In this document: positions 35,430 to 45,214 of the stretch, in pieces
How positions within the stretch are numbered: the stretch's first letter is position 1
Layout: the number at the start of each line of letters is the position of its first letter
Origin: Babylonia areolata
Taxonomy: Eukaryota; Mollusca; Gastropoda; Neogastropoda; Buccinidae
Direction of reading: 5' to 3'
Length of the DNA stretch: 64,000 nt
Assembly: GCF_041734735.1 (NCBI RefSeq)
Contig: NC_134901.1
Coordinates: 28,766,857-28,830,856, forward strand
Notes under the pieces: generated by a model
The model's database searches: none
Told to the model about the DNA's origin: nothing
Seen by the model: the letters and a program-made list of their open reading frames with translations, nothing else
Program-made: the position numbers and the translations under genes

Positions 35430-38400
35430 CAGCTCACACACTCATGTCCTTGCACTTTCACAAGCAAGCCCACGTACACACTTTCACCTTCACACACTTT
35501 ATACATGTTTCAATGAAAAAAAAAGTTTCAATCACGCAATGTTACTGACATTCTCTTTTGATTCACCATTTCACAAAGCATTTTTCCTGCTTCTGCTACA
35601 AGCCACCTCTGTTCATGGCAAATGATGTGAGTTGTATGGATTATCATGATTTTAGTGATCCAGATTAGTATCTCAGTCTTGGATATTTTGGGGGAGGATT
35701 TTCTGCTATCGGGAAATGTGGTAAAATTACATTTAAATAACATACTTATATCTTCTGCAGAATTTTGCCAGAGGACAATACTTATGTTCCATGGATTCTT
35801 TTTCAAGGGACCTTGGTTTATTGTCTCATCTGAATGACTAGACACCCCGTTTGATTTTCCAGTCAAACTTGGGAGAAAGGGCAAGACCAGGATTCAAACC
35901 CGGGTCCTCACGGACACTTTGTTGTCAGATCAGTGTCTTCATCATTCTGCCAACTTCCTCCAAAACAGTTGACATGCTTCACAAAGCCTGTACCTTGCTG
36001 TCAATGATCTTGTTGTGACACAGACTGTGACAGCTGACATGCTACACAAAGCTTTGTAGTGGCACAGAAGGTGACAGTTGACATGCTACACAAAGCTTTG
36101 TAGGACACAGAATGAGACAACTGACGTGCAACACAAAGCTTTACAGGACACAGAAGGTGACAACTGACATGCTACACAAAGCTTTGCAGGACACAGAAGG
36201 TGACAGTTGACACACTACACAAAGCTTTGCAGGACACAGAAGGTGACAGTTGACACACTACACAAAGCTTTGCAGGACACAGAAGGTGACAACTGACACA
36301 CTACACAAAGCTTTGCAGGACACAGAAGGTGACAGTTGACACACTACACAAAGCTTTGCAGGACACAGAAGGTGACAGTTGACATGCTACACAAAGCTTT
36401 GTAGGACACAAAAGGTGACAATTGACATGCTAAACAACGTCTGTACCTTGTGGTCAATGATCTTGTTGTGACACACACTGTGACAGTTGACATGCTACAC
36501 AAAGCTTTGTAGTGACACATATTATGACAGTTGATATGCTACACAAAGCTTGTACCTTGATGTCAATGATCTTGTAGTGACACACACTGTGACGGTTGAC
36601 ATGCTACACAAAACTTTGTCATGACACATACTGTGATGGCTGACATGCTACACAAAGCCTTGTAGTGACACATACTGTGATGGCTGACATGCTACACAAA
36701 GCCTTGTAGTGACACAAACTGTGATGGCTGACATGCTACACGAAACCTGTACTTTGTTGTCAATGATCTTGTAGTGACACAGATGACAGTTGACATGCTA
36801 CACAAAGCTTAGTAGTGACACAGATGACAGTTATCATGCTACACAAAGCTTTGTATTGACTCACACTTTGTCAGTTGACATGCTCCACAAAGTCTGTACC
36901 TTGTTGTCAACTATCTTGTAGTGACACACACTGGGACGTCTGACTTGCTACACAGAGCTTTTTGTGACACTGATGATGACAGTTGACATGCTACACAAAA
37001 CCTGTACCTTGTTGTCAATGATCTTGTAGTGACACAGACTGTGACGGCCCCGGTTGCTGAAGCGGGAGATGGCATCCGGCGTCACCAGATCCATGTCAAT
37101 GACGGGAAAGTGACTGACGTCAAAGTCAATCTGCTCGTAGGACGAGGGACACTCAAGTTCCTGGTACCAGCGCGTCAAGTTCTGCACTGGGCAGTTGCAT
37201 TTCTCCTGGTATACAGGCCCTGGAAAGAACACATCAGTTACAATGTCATAATTCTTGGCCAATATTTGGAACAAACAACCTAACTTAGAGTCATATTTTT
37301 ACTAAAAGTTTTCACTTAGAGTTACATTTTAAAATCCATATGTCAGTGGCCCTGATAAGACCAATCTCCACATCCACTACAGTGCCAGGCCTTCAATAAA
37401 TCTACATGTTCTTTGTTCACAACCCTGACATTGATAATTTAACAAGATTCTCAAGGAATGTTGTCTTTGGGGTTAAGGATGAAGTTTTCCTGAAATCTCC
37501 CACTGTCAATGCAGTTGGAACACACACAGGAGATAAAATATATATGCATAAACTTCACAAAGATGCACTGAATATTTTTTAATGAGTCAAGGGGAAGGGG
37601 TAGGTGGCCTTACAGACACAATTGGGAATCATTCACTGGTTTAGCATTTTCTCCAATGGAGAGCCCTGTTTGTCATGCCTGACATGATTACTATTGTCAT
37701 TCTTATCATTAAACCAAGTATTAATATAATGTATTCATAGTATAACGCATTTATGGAATATCATCAATATCTTTTTTTTTTTTCAATGAAAGTCAGAAGC
37801 TATCATTATTTCAACCCTAATATCAACATACGCACTGGTGCACACTTGTGTGTACCTTTTCAGGGCAAAGTATATGTTATCTTCTTCTTTCTTTGTGGGC
37901 TGCAACTCTCACATTCACTTGCATGTACACGAGTGGGCTTTTACATGTATGACTGTATTTAACCCCACCATGTAGGCAGCCATACTCTGTTTTCAGGGGT
38001 GTGCATGCTGGGTATGTTCTTGTTTCCATAACCCACTGAACACTGACATGGATTAGAGGATCTTTATAATGTGTACCTGATCTTCTGCTTGCATATACAC
38101 ACAAAGGGGGTACAGGCACAAGCAGGTCTGCACATATTTTGAATTGGGAGATTGGAAAAATCTCCACCATTTACCCACCAAGCGCCGTTACCAAGATTCT
38201 AACCTGTGACCCTAAGATAGAAAGTCCAACACTTTAACCACTTGGCTATTGCGCCTGTCAGGTGTACGTTATAAACTCTTCACTGATTTTACAGTATACT
38301 TATCTGTAGATACTTCTTTGTCTCCCATTCTGCTTTACCTTTCACCTTGTAAGGAGAGTCTGCCACATGCTCTCCATTGTACTTGATGGAAATGACAAGG

Positions 38401-40845
38401 TTTTCAAAGGCAGAGAATGGCTTCATCCTGACGATGTATACCCCATCGTGACGATCCAGGACATCCACTCGTACCCGCACTCGCTCCTTGTTATCTTGTG
38501 TGATGCCCACCTGAAATGCGTTTTCACCGATGGAATCTGTGACACTGCAAAAAGGGAATCCAAAGACAGCAGAGTCACTTTCATGCAGCAATGATCATCA
38601 AAATTTAATTTCTAGTTTGTGATGTGACTTAAGATAATAAAGAGTTTGACGGGTACTTCCTAAAGTTATTAACACACATGCACAAACACTCACATTGTGG
38701 AGAAAATGTTAAGAAAGGAAATCATTTTGAAATGAGTGCTTCTTACACAAACACATTCACACCCACATGCATGTAAAAAAAAAATAAAACAAAGAATGAA
38801 AAGAGAAACTCTTTGAATCAAATAATAAGATATTTCAAAACATAACGCATCTCCCTCAAGTAAGTTGATTCAAAACCAACCAGTAACCTGTACATCCAAG
38901 CTCACACCTGTGAGCCTTCCACATGAAGGAGAAAAAGATGTTAACAACTCCAAAGTTTAGTGCAGTGATCATCCCCATCTATCAACTTAGAATGAATGGA
39001 GTCTTTTCAGCCTGCTCAAATCAAACTGGGAAAGTGAATTTTAGAAGTGACATAAACGAAAACAAAGTTTGATTGCTACAAATCAGAAACTGGTACAAGT
39101 CAGAAGTCTAATGACTGCTGAGCAAAACAAAAAAACAGTTAATTAATTAACTCCAAGGAGTCTCAGCTTTAGTCTTTCATAATGGAGAGATGTTAAGTGT
39201 GTGACTGCCAAAAAAAGTAAATGATGGCCATTAAATCCTGGAAGGTCCTATCAGGCTTGCTTTCCCTTGTTGCCAAAGTGTTGCTAATTGTGCAGGAGAC
39301 TTTTTTCTTTCTTTAAGTATGGCAGTCAGTAAACATCTTTCTGTCACCTGAAGCGTACATGAACCCCCCACCCCCATCTTTTTTAAGTATCTCTCCACTG
39401 ATATGTATACTATGTCCCTCCCTCTAACCTTACCAAAGACTATAAAACTGAGTAACTGACACTTTCAGCCAGATTGGGTCTCAGACATTTGACATGACTC
39501 TGTGAGCAAAACTCATTAAACAGTGAAATTTCCACTTAACTATGGATGAAAAGTCTTTCTCAAACAAGACAGTTTCACTCCTGACTCCATCTCCTAGTCC
39601 TGTGTGCCAGTATATGGGTCTGTCTTGCACACATGTGCTGCACACTGAACCACTTCTGCACTCCTTCATTCATTCTGTTTCAGTAGCTCTCTGTTTCATA
39701 ATGTATTGTGTTCACCATTCTGCATGTTTTGAAAGCATGAATAATCTGTGCACTTCAAATGCAATTACTGCTGAATCAATAAAGATGAAACCACACTGAT
39801 TGATCTGATGGTTCTGCTTTGCTTAAAAATTACACAAAGGGAAGCAACCACATCATTTTGTACAAATGAATTCTGATGGGGTCATTACAGAATACATTTC
39901 AGTGAACAGATAACCTGTTCTAAACTGTTCCAAACTCCCAACAACATGTTGTCAATACTGTATAAAGCATTTCCATATGGTATCCAGGTTGGAAATTTGA
40001 GGCCCACTTATGAGAAAAATCTACTAATACCAAGTGCTAGATCATGGCACTTCACTACAGAAATACTTATATTCAAACAAGTACACTGAAAGTTTCAGTG
40101 TCAAATGGTAAGAAAATAAACTAAATGTTCATTGTATAAATTTTCAAAAACAACAGTTTGCTTTTTCATGGAAAGGATATAAGAAAATAAGGCAAGATGA
40201 AGAAATGATAGTTCTAATCAATAAGAAGAAAGCAAATCTATCACTGTACTGAGAAATATGAATGACTAATCGTGACAAAGACATAACATAAATATTTCAC
40301 TTAGTGGATGACAGAATCTAGTCTAGGGCTTTTGCCAGTTTTGTTGTATACGATACTATAGAAAGAGGGTGTGGGAGTGTGGCTGGAGGGGAAAGTACGA
40401 GACAGACTCAGAGAGAGAGAGAGGAGGCGGAGGGTTGAGAGAGTGAAAGACTGAATGATATAGGGAAAGAAAGGGTTGGGGGTCGGGGGGTCGAGGAGGG
40501 AGGGGGCGGGAGGGGTGGGTGGGGGGTGGGAGGGTCTTTTTACATTGATCAATAAACGAGAGCGATAGTTGAATAAAAAAAATTAAAATTAAAATTAAAA
40601 AAAAACGAAAAATAACTCTGTCCTCACGTATTTCCATTCGTGTCCACAGCTTGGATATAGAAATACCGCACAGGCACGTTGAAATGTGATTTTAAACCAG
40701 GCCCCGACACTAAACATCGTTTGGGATCTACTTGCAGCGCATCACCAAAATCTACGAAAAAAGCCGCATAGCAGACGACATACACTAAAGTTATGCCAAG
40801 TTTACATCTGAGTTCACGAAAAATCGTTGCACAAATTTTTCGCAT
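29423..40845 (-). CDS. POGLUT2: POGLUT2/3, protein O-glucosyltransferase (KDELC-type)
   Basis: Nine exons on the minus strand, joined in phase, encode 512 residues: 40845-40628, 38544-38339, 37219-37008, 35280-35203, 34278-34106, 32376-32139, 31449-31240, 30835-30746, 29533-29423. Order: signal peptide (hydrophobic residues 17-34), filamin-type Ig domain (about 38-143, ending SPYKVKG), then a CAP10/KDELC glycosyltransferase domain. That domain shows NLGDWP (249-254), [26 protein letters not shown] (from 321), [10 protein letters not shown] (381-390), GDSVVLKQ and YYEHFY. The family transfers glucose from UDP-glucose to serine in EGF repeats (Notch, fibrillins) in the ER. Length equals human POGLUT2/POGLUT3 (about 502-507). 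One gene may represent the ancestor of both vertebrate paralogues. The expected C-terminal KDEL-type signal was not found after CECRRLKK. It is divergent with BANP. Confidence 0.96.
29889..29932. repeat. (TA)n microsatellite
   Basis: About 40 bases of TA, inside the last recognised POGLUT2/3 intron. Confidence 0.9.
30215..30565 (-). mobile_element. tRNA-headed SINE (family A)
   Basis: Minus-strand copy. The plus strand shows the tail 'gggctgcatgcaac'-like start, 'gtaggttctcgtttccatta', 'cttgggagatcagaaaaatc' and the reverse B-box 'gagattcaaacctaggacct', with 'ccgctttaaccatacatctg' at the head. It lies in POGLUT2/3 intron 8. Confidence 0.8.
30746..30835 (-). CDS. POGLUT2: POGLUT2/3 exon 8
   Basis: Acceptor TTGTTTGCAG, donor GTTGGT, 90 bases, phase 0. 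Encodes [16 protein letters not shown] then [14 protein letters not shown], matching human '[30 protein letters not shown]'. Confidence 0.94.
31240..31449 (-). CDS. POGLUT2: POGLUT2/3 exon 7: [10 protein letters not shown] block
   Basis: Acceptor TGTTTTCAG, donor GTTTGC, 210 bases, phase 0. Encodes [49 protein letters not shown] and [14 protein letters not shown], nearly collinear with human POGLUT2. Confidence 0.96.
31925..32138 (-). repeat. intron array built from the exon 6 splice donor
   Basis: Seven or eight copies of a 33-35-base unit, sense 'gatttcttcaaggtgagtgt' then 'cactgaagaat', directly downstream of exon 6. Several copies keep an intact TTCAAG|GTGAGN or GTAAGN donor; others have the donor changed to 'cttgatcatg'. 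The real junction TTCAAG|GTGAGTGTCACTGAAG is the first unit. Confidence 0.92.
32139..32376 (-). CDS. POGLUT2: POGLUT2/3 exon 6: WRGRDS catalytic region
   Basis: Acceptor TTCTGTACAG, donor GTGAGT, 238 bases. Encodes [51 protein letters not shown] and PVSFFDFFK. The WRGRDS block is the family hallmark for sugar-nucleotide binding. The last ten exon bases plus donor seed the adjoining tandem array. Confidence 0.96.
32905..33725 (-). mobile_element. LINE reverse-transcriptase fragment
   Basis: On the minus strand: [20 protein letters not shown], then WHAALWSA-like text, [20 protein letters not shown] (RT motif 4), [11 protein letters not shown] (motif 5, FADD changed to FEDD), and a tail with [15 protein letters not shown] in a shifted frame. 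Frames are broken. It lies in POGLUT2/3 intron 5, sense to the gene. Confidence 0.8.
33767..34074 (-). mobile_element. TTAA-ended MITE, copy 1
   Basis: Ends read TTAAACTCTTTCACCGC on the left and, inward from the right, CTAACTCTTTCACCCC. The interior matches the reverse complement of 46513-46779 over most of its length, including 'atgtgaaaaatggtcttatt' and 'tgcactgtctagtcaact'. There is no coding sequence. TTAA ends suggest piggyBac-type mobilisation. It lies in POGLUT2/3 intron 5, next to a LINE fragment. Confidence 0.85.
34106..34278 (-). CDS. POGLUT2: POGLUT2/3 exon 5
   Basis: Acceptor GTACGTTCAG, donor GTAGGA, 173 bases. Encodes [36 protein letters not shown] and TLEMLG, part of the conserved CAP10 core. 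Confidence 0.95.
34318..34470. repeat. G-rich low-complexity tract
   Basis: Plus strand of repeated GGGG/GTGGGG blocks, so the POGLUT2/3 sense strand is C-rich about 40 bases upstream of exon 5. It can act as a long pyrimidine tract. The frames open through it are not genes. A second TG/G-rich run lies at 34566-34665. Confidence 0.85.
35203..35280 (-). CDS. POGLUT2: POGLUT2/3 exon 4
   Basis: 78 bases, phase 0 at both ends. Acceptor CCTTGTCAG, donor GTATGT. Encodes [20 protein letters not shown] then MSLVRK, matching human '[26 protein letters not shown]'. Confidence 0.95.
35383..35427. repeat. (CA)n microsatellite
   Basis: About 45 bases of CA in POGLUT2/3 intron 3, about 100 bases upstream of exon 4 in the gene's direction. 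Confidence 0.9.
35765..35955 (-). mobile_element. SINE central module and head, minus strand
   Basis: The plus strand shows 'tttattgtctcatctgaatg' and 'ccagaggacaatacttatg', the reverse of the family's 'gatgagacgataaa' and 'ttgtcctctgg' blocks. It then shows 'ggattcaaacccgggtcctc', a reverse B-box-like sequence. It sits just upstream (on the plus axis) of the exon-3 array. Confidence 0.75.
35985..37007 (-). repeat. intron array built from the end of POGLUT2/3 exon 3
   Basis: A dense array of about 20 copies of a 40-50-base unit (plus strand 'tgctacacaaagctttg' ... 'acagaaggtgacagttgaca'). At least five longer copies carry the exon-3 end and donor. On the plus strand these read 'gtaccttgttgtcaatgatc' followed by 'ttgtagtgacacac', near 35991, 36444, 36551, 36750 and 36897. 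The array touches the real exon. Copies between 36170 and 36400 are nearly identical, indicating recent expansion. Confidence 0.9.
37008..37219 (-). CDS. POGLUT2: POGLUT2/3 exon 3: start of transferase region
   Basis: Acceptor TTCTTTCCAG, donor GTACAG, 212 bases. Encodes [31 protein letters not shown] and [12 protein letters not shown]. Its last 40 bases and its donor are repeated, in decayed form, in the tandem array that fills the following intron (35985-37007). Confidence 0.95.
37888..38262 (-). mobile_element. tRNA-headed SINE (family A)
   Basis: The plus strand shows 'cacgagtgggcttttacatg', 'gtgtgcatgctgggtatgtt', 'tgggagattggaaaaatctc' and the head reversed as 'aaccacttggctattgcgcc'. 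Complete-looking copy inside POGLUT2/3 intron 2, close to exon 2. Confidence 0.85.
38339..38544 (-). CDS. POGLUT2: POGLUT2/3 exon 2: filamin domain
   Basis: Acceptor CTTTTTGCAG, donor GTAAAG, 206 bases. Encodes [14 protein letters not shown], then [19 protein letters not shown] and [13 protein letters not shown], the second part of the filamin-type immunoglobulin fold known from KDELC proteins. Confidence 0.95.
38545..40440 (-). other. POGLUT2/3 intron 1, no element recognised
   Basis: About 2 kb of AT-rich intron. I see no exon, SINE or transposon ends in it. Confidence 0.6.
40441..40534. promoter_or_regulatory. G-run-rich tract near the POGLUT2/3 start
   Basis: The plus strand has many runs of three or more G with short spacers (for example 'gggttgggggtcggggggtc'), enough for G-quadruplex formation. 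It lies about 100 bases inside intron 1 of POGLUT2/3, G-rich on the template strand. A GA-rich run precedes it. A regulatory role is speculative. Confidence 0.4.
40628..40845 (-). CDS. POGLUT2: POGLUT2/3 exon 1: signal peptide and start of filamin domain
   Basis: ATG at 40845-40843. It encodes [17 protein letters not shown], a hydrophobic core ([13 protein letters not shown]), a likely cleavage after GDA near residue 36, then [13 protein letters not shown] and [11 protein letters not shown]. Donor GTGAGG. The last codon is split (AC then T). Confidence 0.92.
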
Positions 40846-41560
40846 GGTTCAGCTCTAGTGAGATCTTACTTTCTCAATGTGATATTCTGATAACTGACGG
40901 ACCGATGAAACTAAACACTTAACGAAAACATATCAATGTCAACAGATCTGCAATCCTGATCAACCTGTGCAAATTTTAACCAATCATTTGACGCACACTT
41001 GTCGCTTCAGATTTGTCCAAAATCACACGTGACATCCTGTTGGGTATTCTGTTTGTTATTTATACAGAATGTCATTGGTAAGAAAATTCCAATTAACACC
41101 TTGAATTTTTAGTAGAATTTCTCTGTATTTATTTTTCCTTTAAATAAATATGTTTCAAATAATCATAGTATGAACTAAGTTAGTACGTAAAACCAGGGAG
41201 TTAGTGAAATGATAATGTTAATGCATTGCCGACAGCGACAATTAACAGAATCGCCCATGAACATGCGCAGGAGAGTTCATTCTCGCATTTTACCGTTCGT
41301 CCAACGCCATTATCGCTTCTCGAGAGAGGACGTGATTTCAGTGAAAATACGAGCACACGAGCACCAGGGAAGCTTTGGGTGCCTGCAGAAGTAAGCAAAG
41401 ATGTTTCTGTAATGTGGTGAAATCAAAATCGTATCGAATGGATGCAGAGCATTCGTAAACGAAGCGGGCAAAATTCGATCCTTGCCCAGTGCTCTTCATT
41501 ATGGTCGGGAAAACGCTCCCAAGTGTTCCTCGTTGGTCGTTGCACAGCTTGTGTGGAAAA
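40846..41560. promoter_or_regulatory. divergent promoter region POGLUT2/3 / BANP
   Basis: The interval between the POGLUT2/3 start codon and the sequence where BANP must begin. CpG density rises between about 41210 and 41560 compared with the AT-rich flanks. It contains CACGTG near 41026, 'catgcgcagg' near 41263 (half NRF1-like) and TCTCGAGAGA at 41318-41327. That last sequence is one base from the BANP motif TCTCGCGAGA. A shared promoter is inferred from layout. Confidence 0.6.
41210..41390 (+). other. BANP: probable BANP 5' non-coding first exon
   Basis: BANP coding starts inside an exon that has its own acceptor (46290), so an upstream non-coding exon is required. The CpG-rich stretch ends with 'cctgcagaa' followed by a good donor GTAAGC at 41391. 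The exon start cannot be read from sequence, and the choice of this donor is inference. Confidence 0.4.
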
Positions 41561-41911
41561 TATCGTCTGCTATATTTTATTCGCCAATAACCATAATGTA
41601 TTATGACAGCATTGGTAACTATACTTTATTTTCTTTGACTTAATGCATGTGATTTGACGTTACAGTTTGAGTGAATTCTCATGTCCAGTTAAGTAACACA
41701 TTTTTCCTCAAGCCTTGGCTCGCTTCCAGTGCCAGTTCTACTTTCATTTAGCGGACTTGGATGTTCATAGAGAATTTGGTTCTTTATTTCTATAGTTTTT
41801 ACTTTAAGTTCTTAAAGTATTTCAAAATGAAATCAACAAGATGAGGCCTTCCCATATTGATACTGCTTATTCAATGTACATGTTTAAACAAACGTGTATA
41901 CACAACATTCC

Positions 41912-41954
<43 letters not shown>

Positions 41955-44735
41955 CTGATTCAGTTGGATAAATAGATTACTACTTTTCATAATGGCTTTA
42001 TGACAGAACAACTTACTTGATAATTTCTTGATATGTTACTGTCTTTGAAAAAGATGGGGAAAAACAGAGTGTAAAGAAAGAAGATTTTTGTAAATTAACA
42101 AATTAAGCTAACAACAAAAAAAGAATATAAACAAAAGGTATGATTTACAAGATCTGTTGTTTTTTGTTTGTTTGTTGTTGGGTTTTTTGTTTGTTTGGTT
42201 GTTTTTTTTTTGTTGTTTTTTTGTGTGTGTTTTTTTTTGGGGGGTGGGGGGGGGGGGGGGGGGGTAAACAGACTACCTGTTGTTTCACTTGCCAAGAATG
42301 TGTCATGAAGTATTTCCCTTTTTTCATATAATAAATTTCTACTTTGTTTCTAACTTCCTTTGTTTCTTTCTTTAAAGATAATGCTGTTTCTAATTGTCAT
42401 TTGTGCCAGTTTTAAATGGCTAGGTGATGTTCACATTGGGCAAGGTTTGGTAGCTTTCTACCAAAAGCAAGTGCCTTACTGTACAACACAAGTTATTGGA
42501 TGGCCTCACTTGTAAGTTTTCATGCTCTTTGGCACCCAGCTATGTGTGGGTTTGTTTGTTTGTTGTTGTTTTTAATTTGATAATGATAGTCAGTTTTAAA
42601 GCATGAAGACTCTTGAAATTAGAGTTATTAGCCATAATTACTAAGCCATTGACCTGCTGCTCCACTGAATCCATCATTTCCATGCAAAAGGCTTATGTGG
42701 AGGTCTGCTTTCTGACGCCATTTTGTTATGCTGTGAGGTTTGAAGCCATGAGAAGTTCAATCACTTGCAAAATACATTACAGATTACTCTGTTGTCATTG
42801 TCAATTTATGAGCCAAATGTTTTCATTGGGTTGAAATATACGGAGATCTGTTCATTTTTATGAAGTTACTTTCATGCTGTTGAATAGAAGTACAATATTT
42901 GCGGGGAAAAGCTGTTACGAAGATATGAATTGATTTTCCATTCACTTATTAAGACATTACTTTGGCGATGGTTCTGTTATGTATAAGAAGCCAACACTGA
43001 TTTAAAGATATTTCCCCCCATGCTGTTCCTTATGTATTCTTGCTCCTTTTTTTATGGGCCTGTTTTTGTTGTCTGAGATTGGTTTCTCCTTGCTATACTG
43101 TATACATAGGTAATCTCTCTTGATAACTTTATCATTGTTTTGAAACATGCTTAATCCAATTTGGGTGGGTTTTTTGGTTGTTGTTGTCATGATTGTACAA
43201 TATGTGGATGAATTGGTCTTCTAAACATTATTTTGCCCTTTTAACATTCTTTGACATGTTTTTATGTTTAAACATTATTTTGGCTTATTTTGAACTGATT
43301 TTAAAATCGGACGCGTGTATTCTGCCCTGCTTTGTGGTTGGCTGTGCTGTACACAGCATGATTTAATACGATGTTGATTTTGGACAGGATAGGACAAGGA
43401 GGGAAGGTGGTGATGCGGAACCTCAATAACGTTTTGTAACTAAGTAATATGGGGAAGAAAAAGGCCAAGATGAATGCTGGTAGGATGAAAGGAAGGAAAA
43501 ATGCTATTCCAACCTGTTACAGTATTAGCAATACTGAACCTGTAGATTCTGGTTTGTTCAGTTGAATCTGGTTTGTTACATTATGTAAGTCTGTGTCTGA
43601 TTTCTTCTGCAAGCTCTGTTTTACCCTGTAAAGCCGAAGACTGAAGAGAAGTGACAGAACGAATATGTGGAAGAGAATTTATGTAGTATGTGCCCTGCCC
43701 CAAGGTATTACTCCCACTTGAGGAATTTTCATTGATCATCTGACAGAGGAAGATGGGATGAAATGTCATTGGAAAATATCATTTGTTACAAGGTCTGGGA
43801 GATCAAAATTTAGTAGTGGTGCCATTCTGAATGTTGATGACTCTTCCACTTCTGATGTACTGTGTGTTATCTTTTTCAAATGTTTGTGACTGTGTGTGTG
43901 TGTTTACATTGTCAGTCCTCCACCCAGAGCACTGTGAAATGGTGATGAAGAGATGGACTGGGAGGGCCAATGAACTCTACTTGAAAGGATATATATTAGT
44001 TTATTTTAGTTTTAATAATTTTTATGTGTGTGCATATACTAAACAGCATACCATAATCGGTGAAAGTGAAGAAACTGAAATAGATTATGTAATGTTTGGT
44101 GAGTTTTGTCTAGACTGTGACTGTTACAGAGAGAGAAAGGGGAGGAAGAAGAATGCAAAGCTATGCATTTTACAGCATTGTTATTTGTCTAACCGTGATG
44201 CTGATTACCAAGTAAAACAAATTGGTGCGACTTGCATTATCCAGTCTGAATGTTGTTAGGTACGTACATGCTGTAAAAGGTCTAGCCTGTTAACAGTGTT
44301 ACCGATGATGATGTTAATGGTGATCAAACAAATTTTAATGGCTTGCCTTCTGATTTTCCATTCATTCCTTTTGATATATCTTCTCTTTGCTTTTCTCCTT
44401 AATTCTTCAGTGTTTTTAAGGTCTCCTTTAAAAATTCTGCTGTCTGTTATCAAGCAGTACTTGAGTACACAGGCTTCCATTAGCAATGAAAGTCGATGGG
44501 ACTTCTTCACATCAGTGGAGTTACAGATGGTCCCAGAGAAAGGATGAAGAATAACATCAGTTTAAATAAAAAGAAAGGAATGAGAATTTAAACATTGTTG
44601 TGTGTTTGAATTTTTACTTAATGACCATTGTGAAAGTGATTGTCTCAATATTCCAGAGAGTTGAAGTTTGAAAGTGATAGTCTGAAAGGCAAAATATTTT
44701 AGTTTACTCTCTCTCTCTGTCTCTGTCTCGATCAG

Positions 44736-44768
<33 letters not shown>

Positions 44769-45210
44769 TTCTCTCTCAATCTCTCTTTCTCAAAAAAGCA
44801 TTTGTATTCATATTCACTGTCATACTCATAGTCTTAAGAAAATTGTTCATGATTGAAAGTGATTACCTGAGTGAAAGACTGAATATTTCAGTTCTGTCTC
44901 AGTCTCTCTCTATGATAGTCATAAGGAATTTGTCAATTTAATACTAACTTAGGTACTTAAATACAAGACCTTGCATTTCTGATCTGATGCAGCTGCACCA
45001 TTTTCTGTAAGCACTGCTTATTTATGTATTTTGCCCCTTCATAAGGGGCAATGGCCATCATATGATTGATTTTAGACAGTGAAGGACTAGGACTGTAGGA
45101 GTTACATGTTTGTGATGTGTGACAACTTAGAACTTTGGCTGTTGTTCACCAACATGGCAACAAAAAGGGATATCCCTGGCAAAATTCTGAAGAAAAATCT
45201 ACTCTGAAAT
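41391..45210 (+). other. BANP intron 1 (proposed), largely featureless
   Basis: T-rich on the plus strand as expected inside a plus-strand transcript. Contains a (CA)n run at 41918-41952, T/G homopolymer tracts at 42160-42266 and CT runs at 44710-44790. I see no coding exon. Confidence 0.45.
42200..42266. repeat. poly(T)/poly(G) tract
   Basis: T runs followed by about 28 bases almost entirely G. The open frames on both strands here are low-complexity artefacts. Confidence 0.9.
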
Positions 45211-45214
45211 ATGT

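Noticed and set aside
35985-37007. CRISPR-like array
   Set aside because: Units are contiguous without unique spacers, the genome is animal, and the units derive from the neighbouring exon junction.
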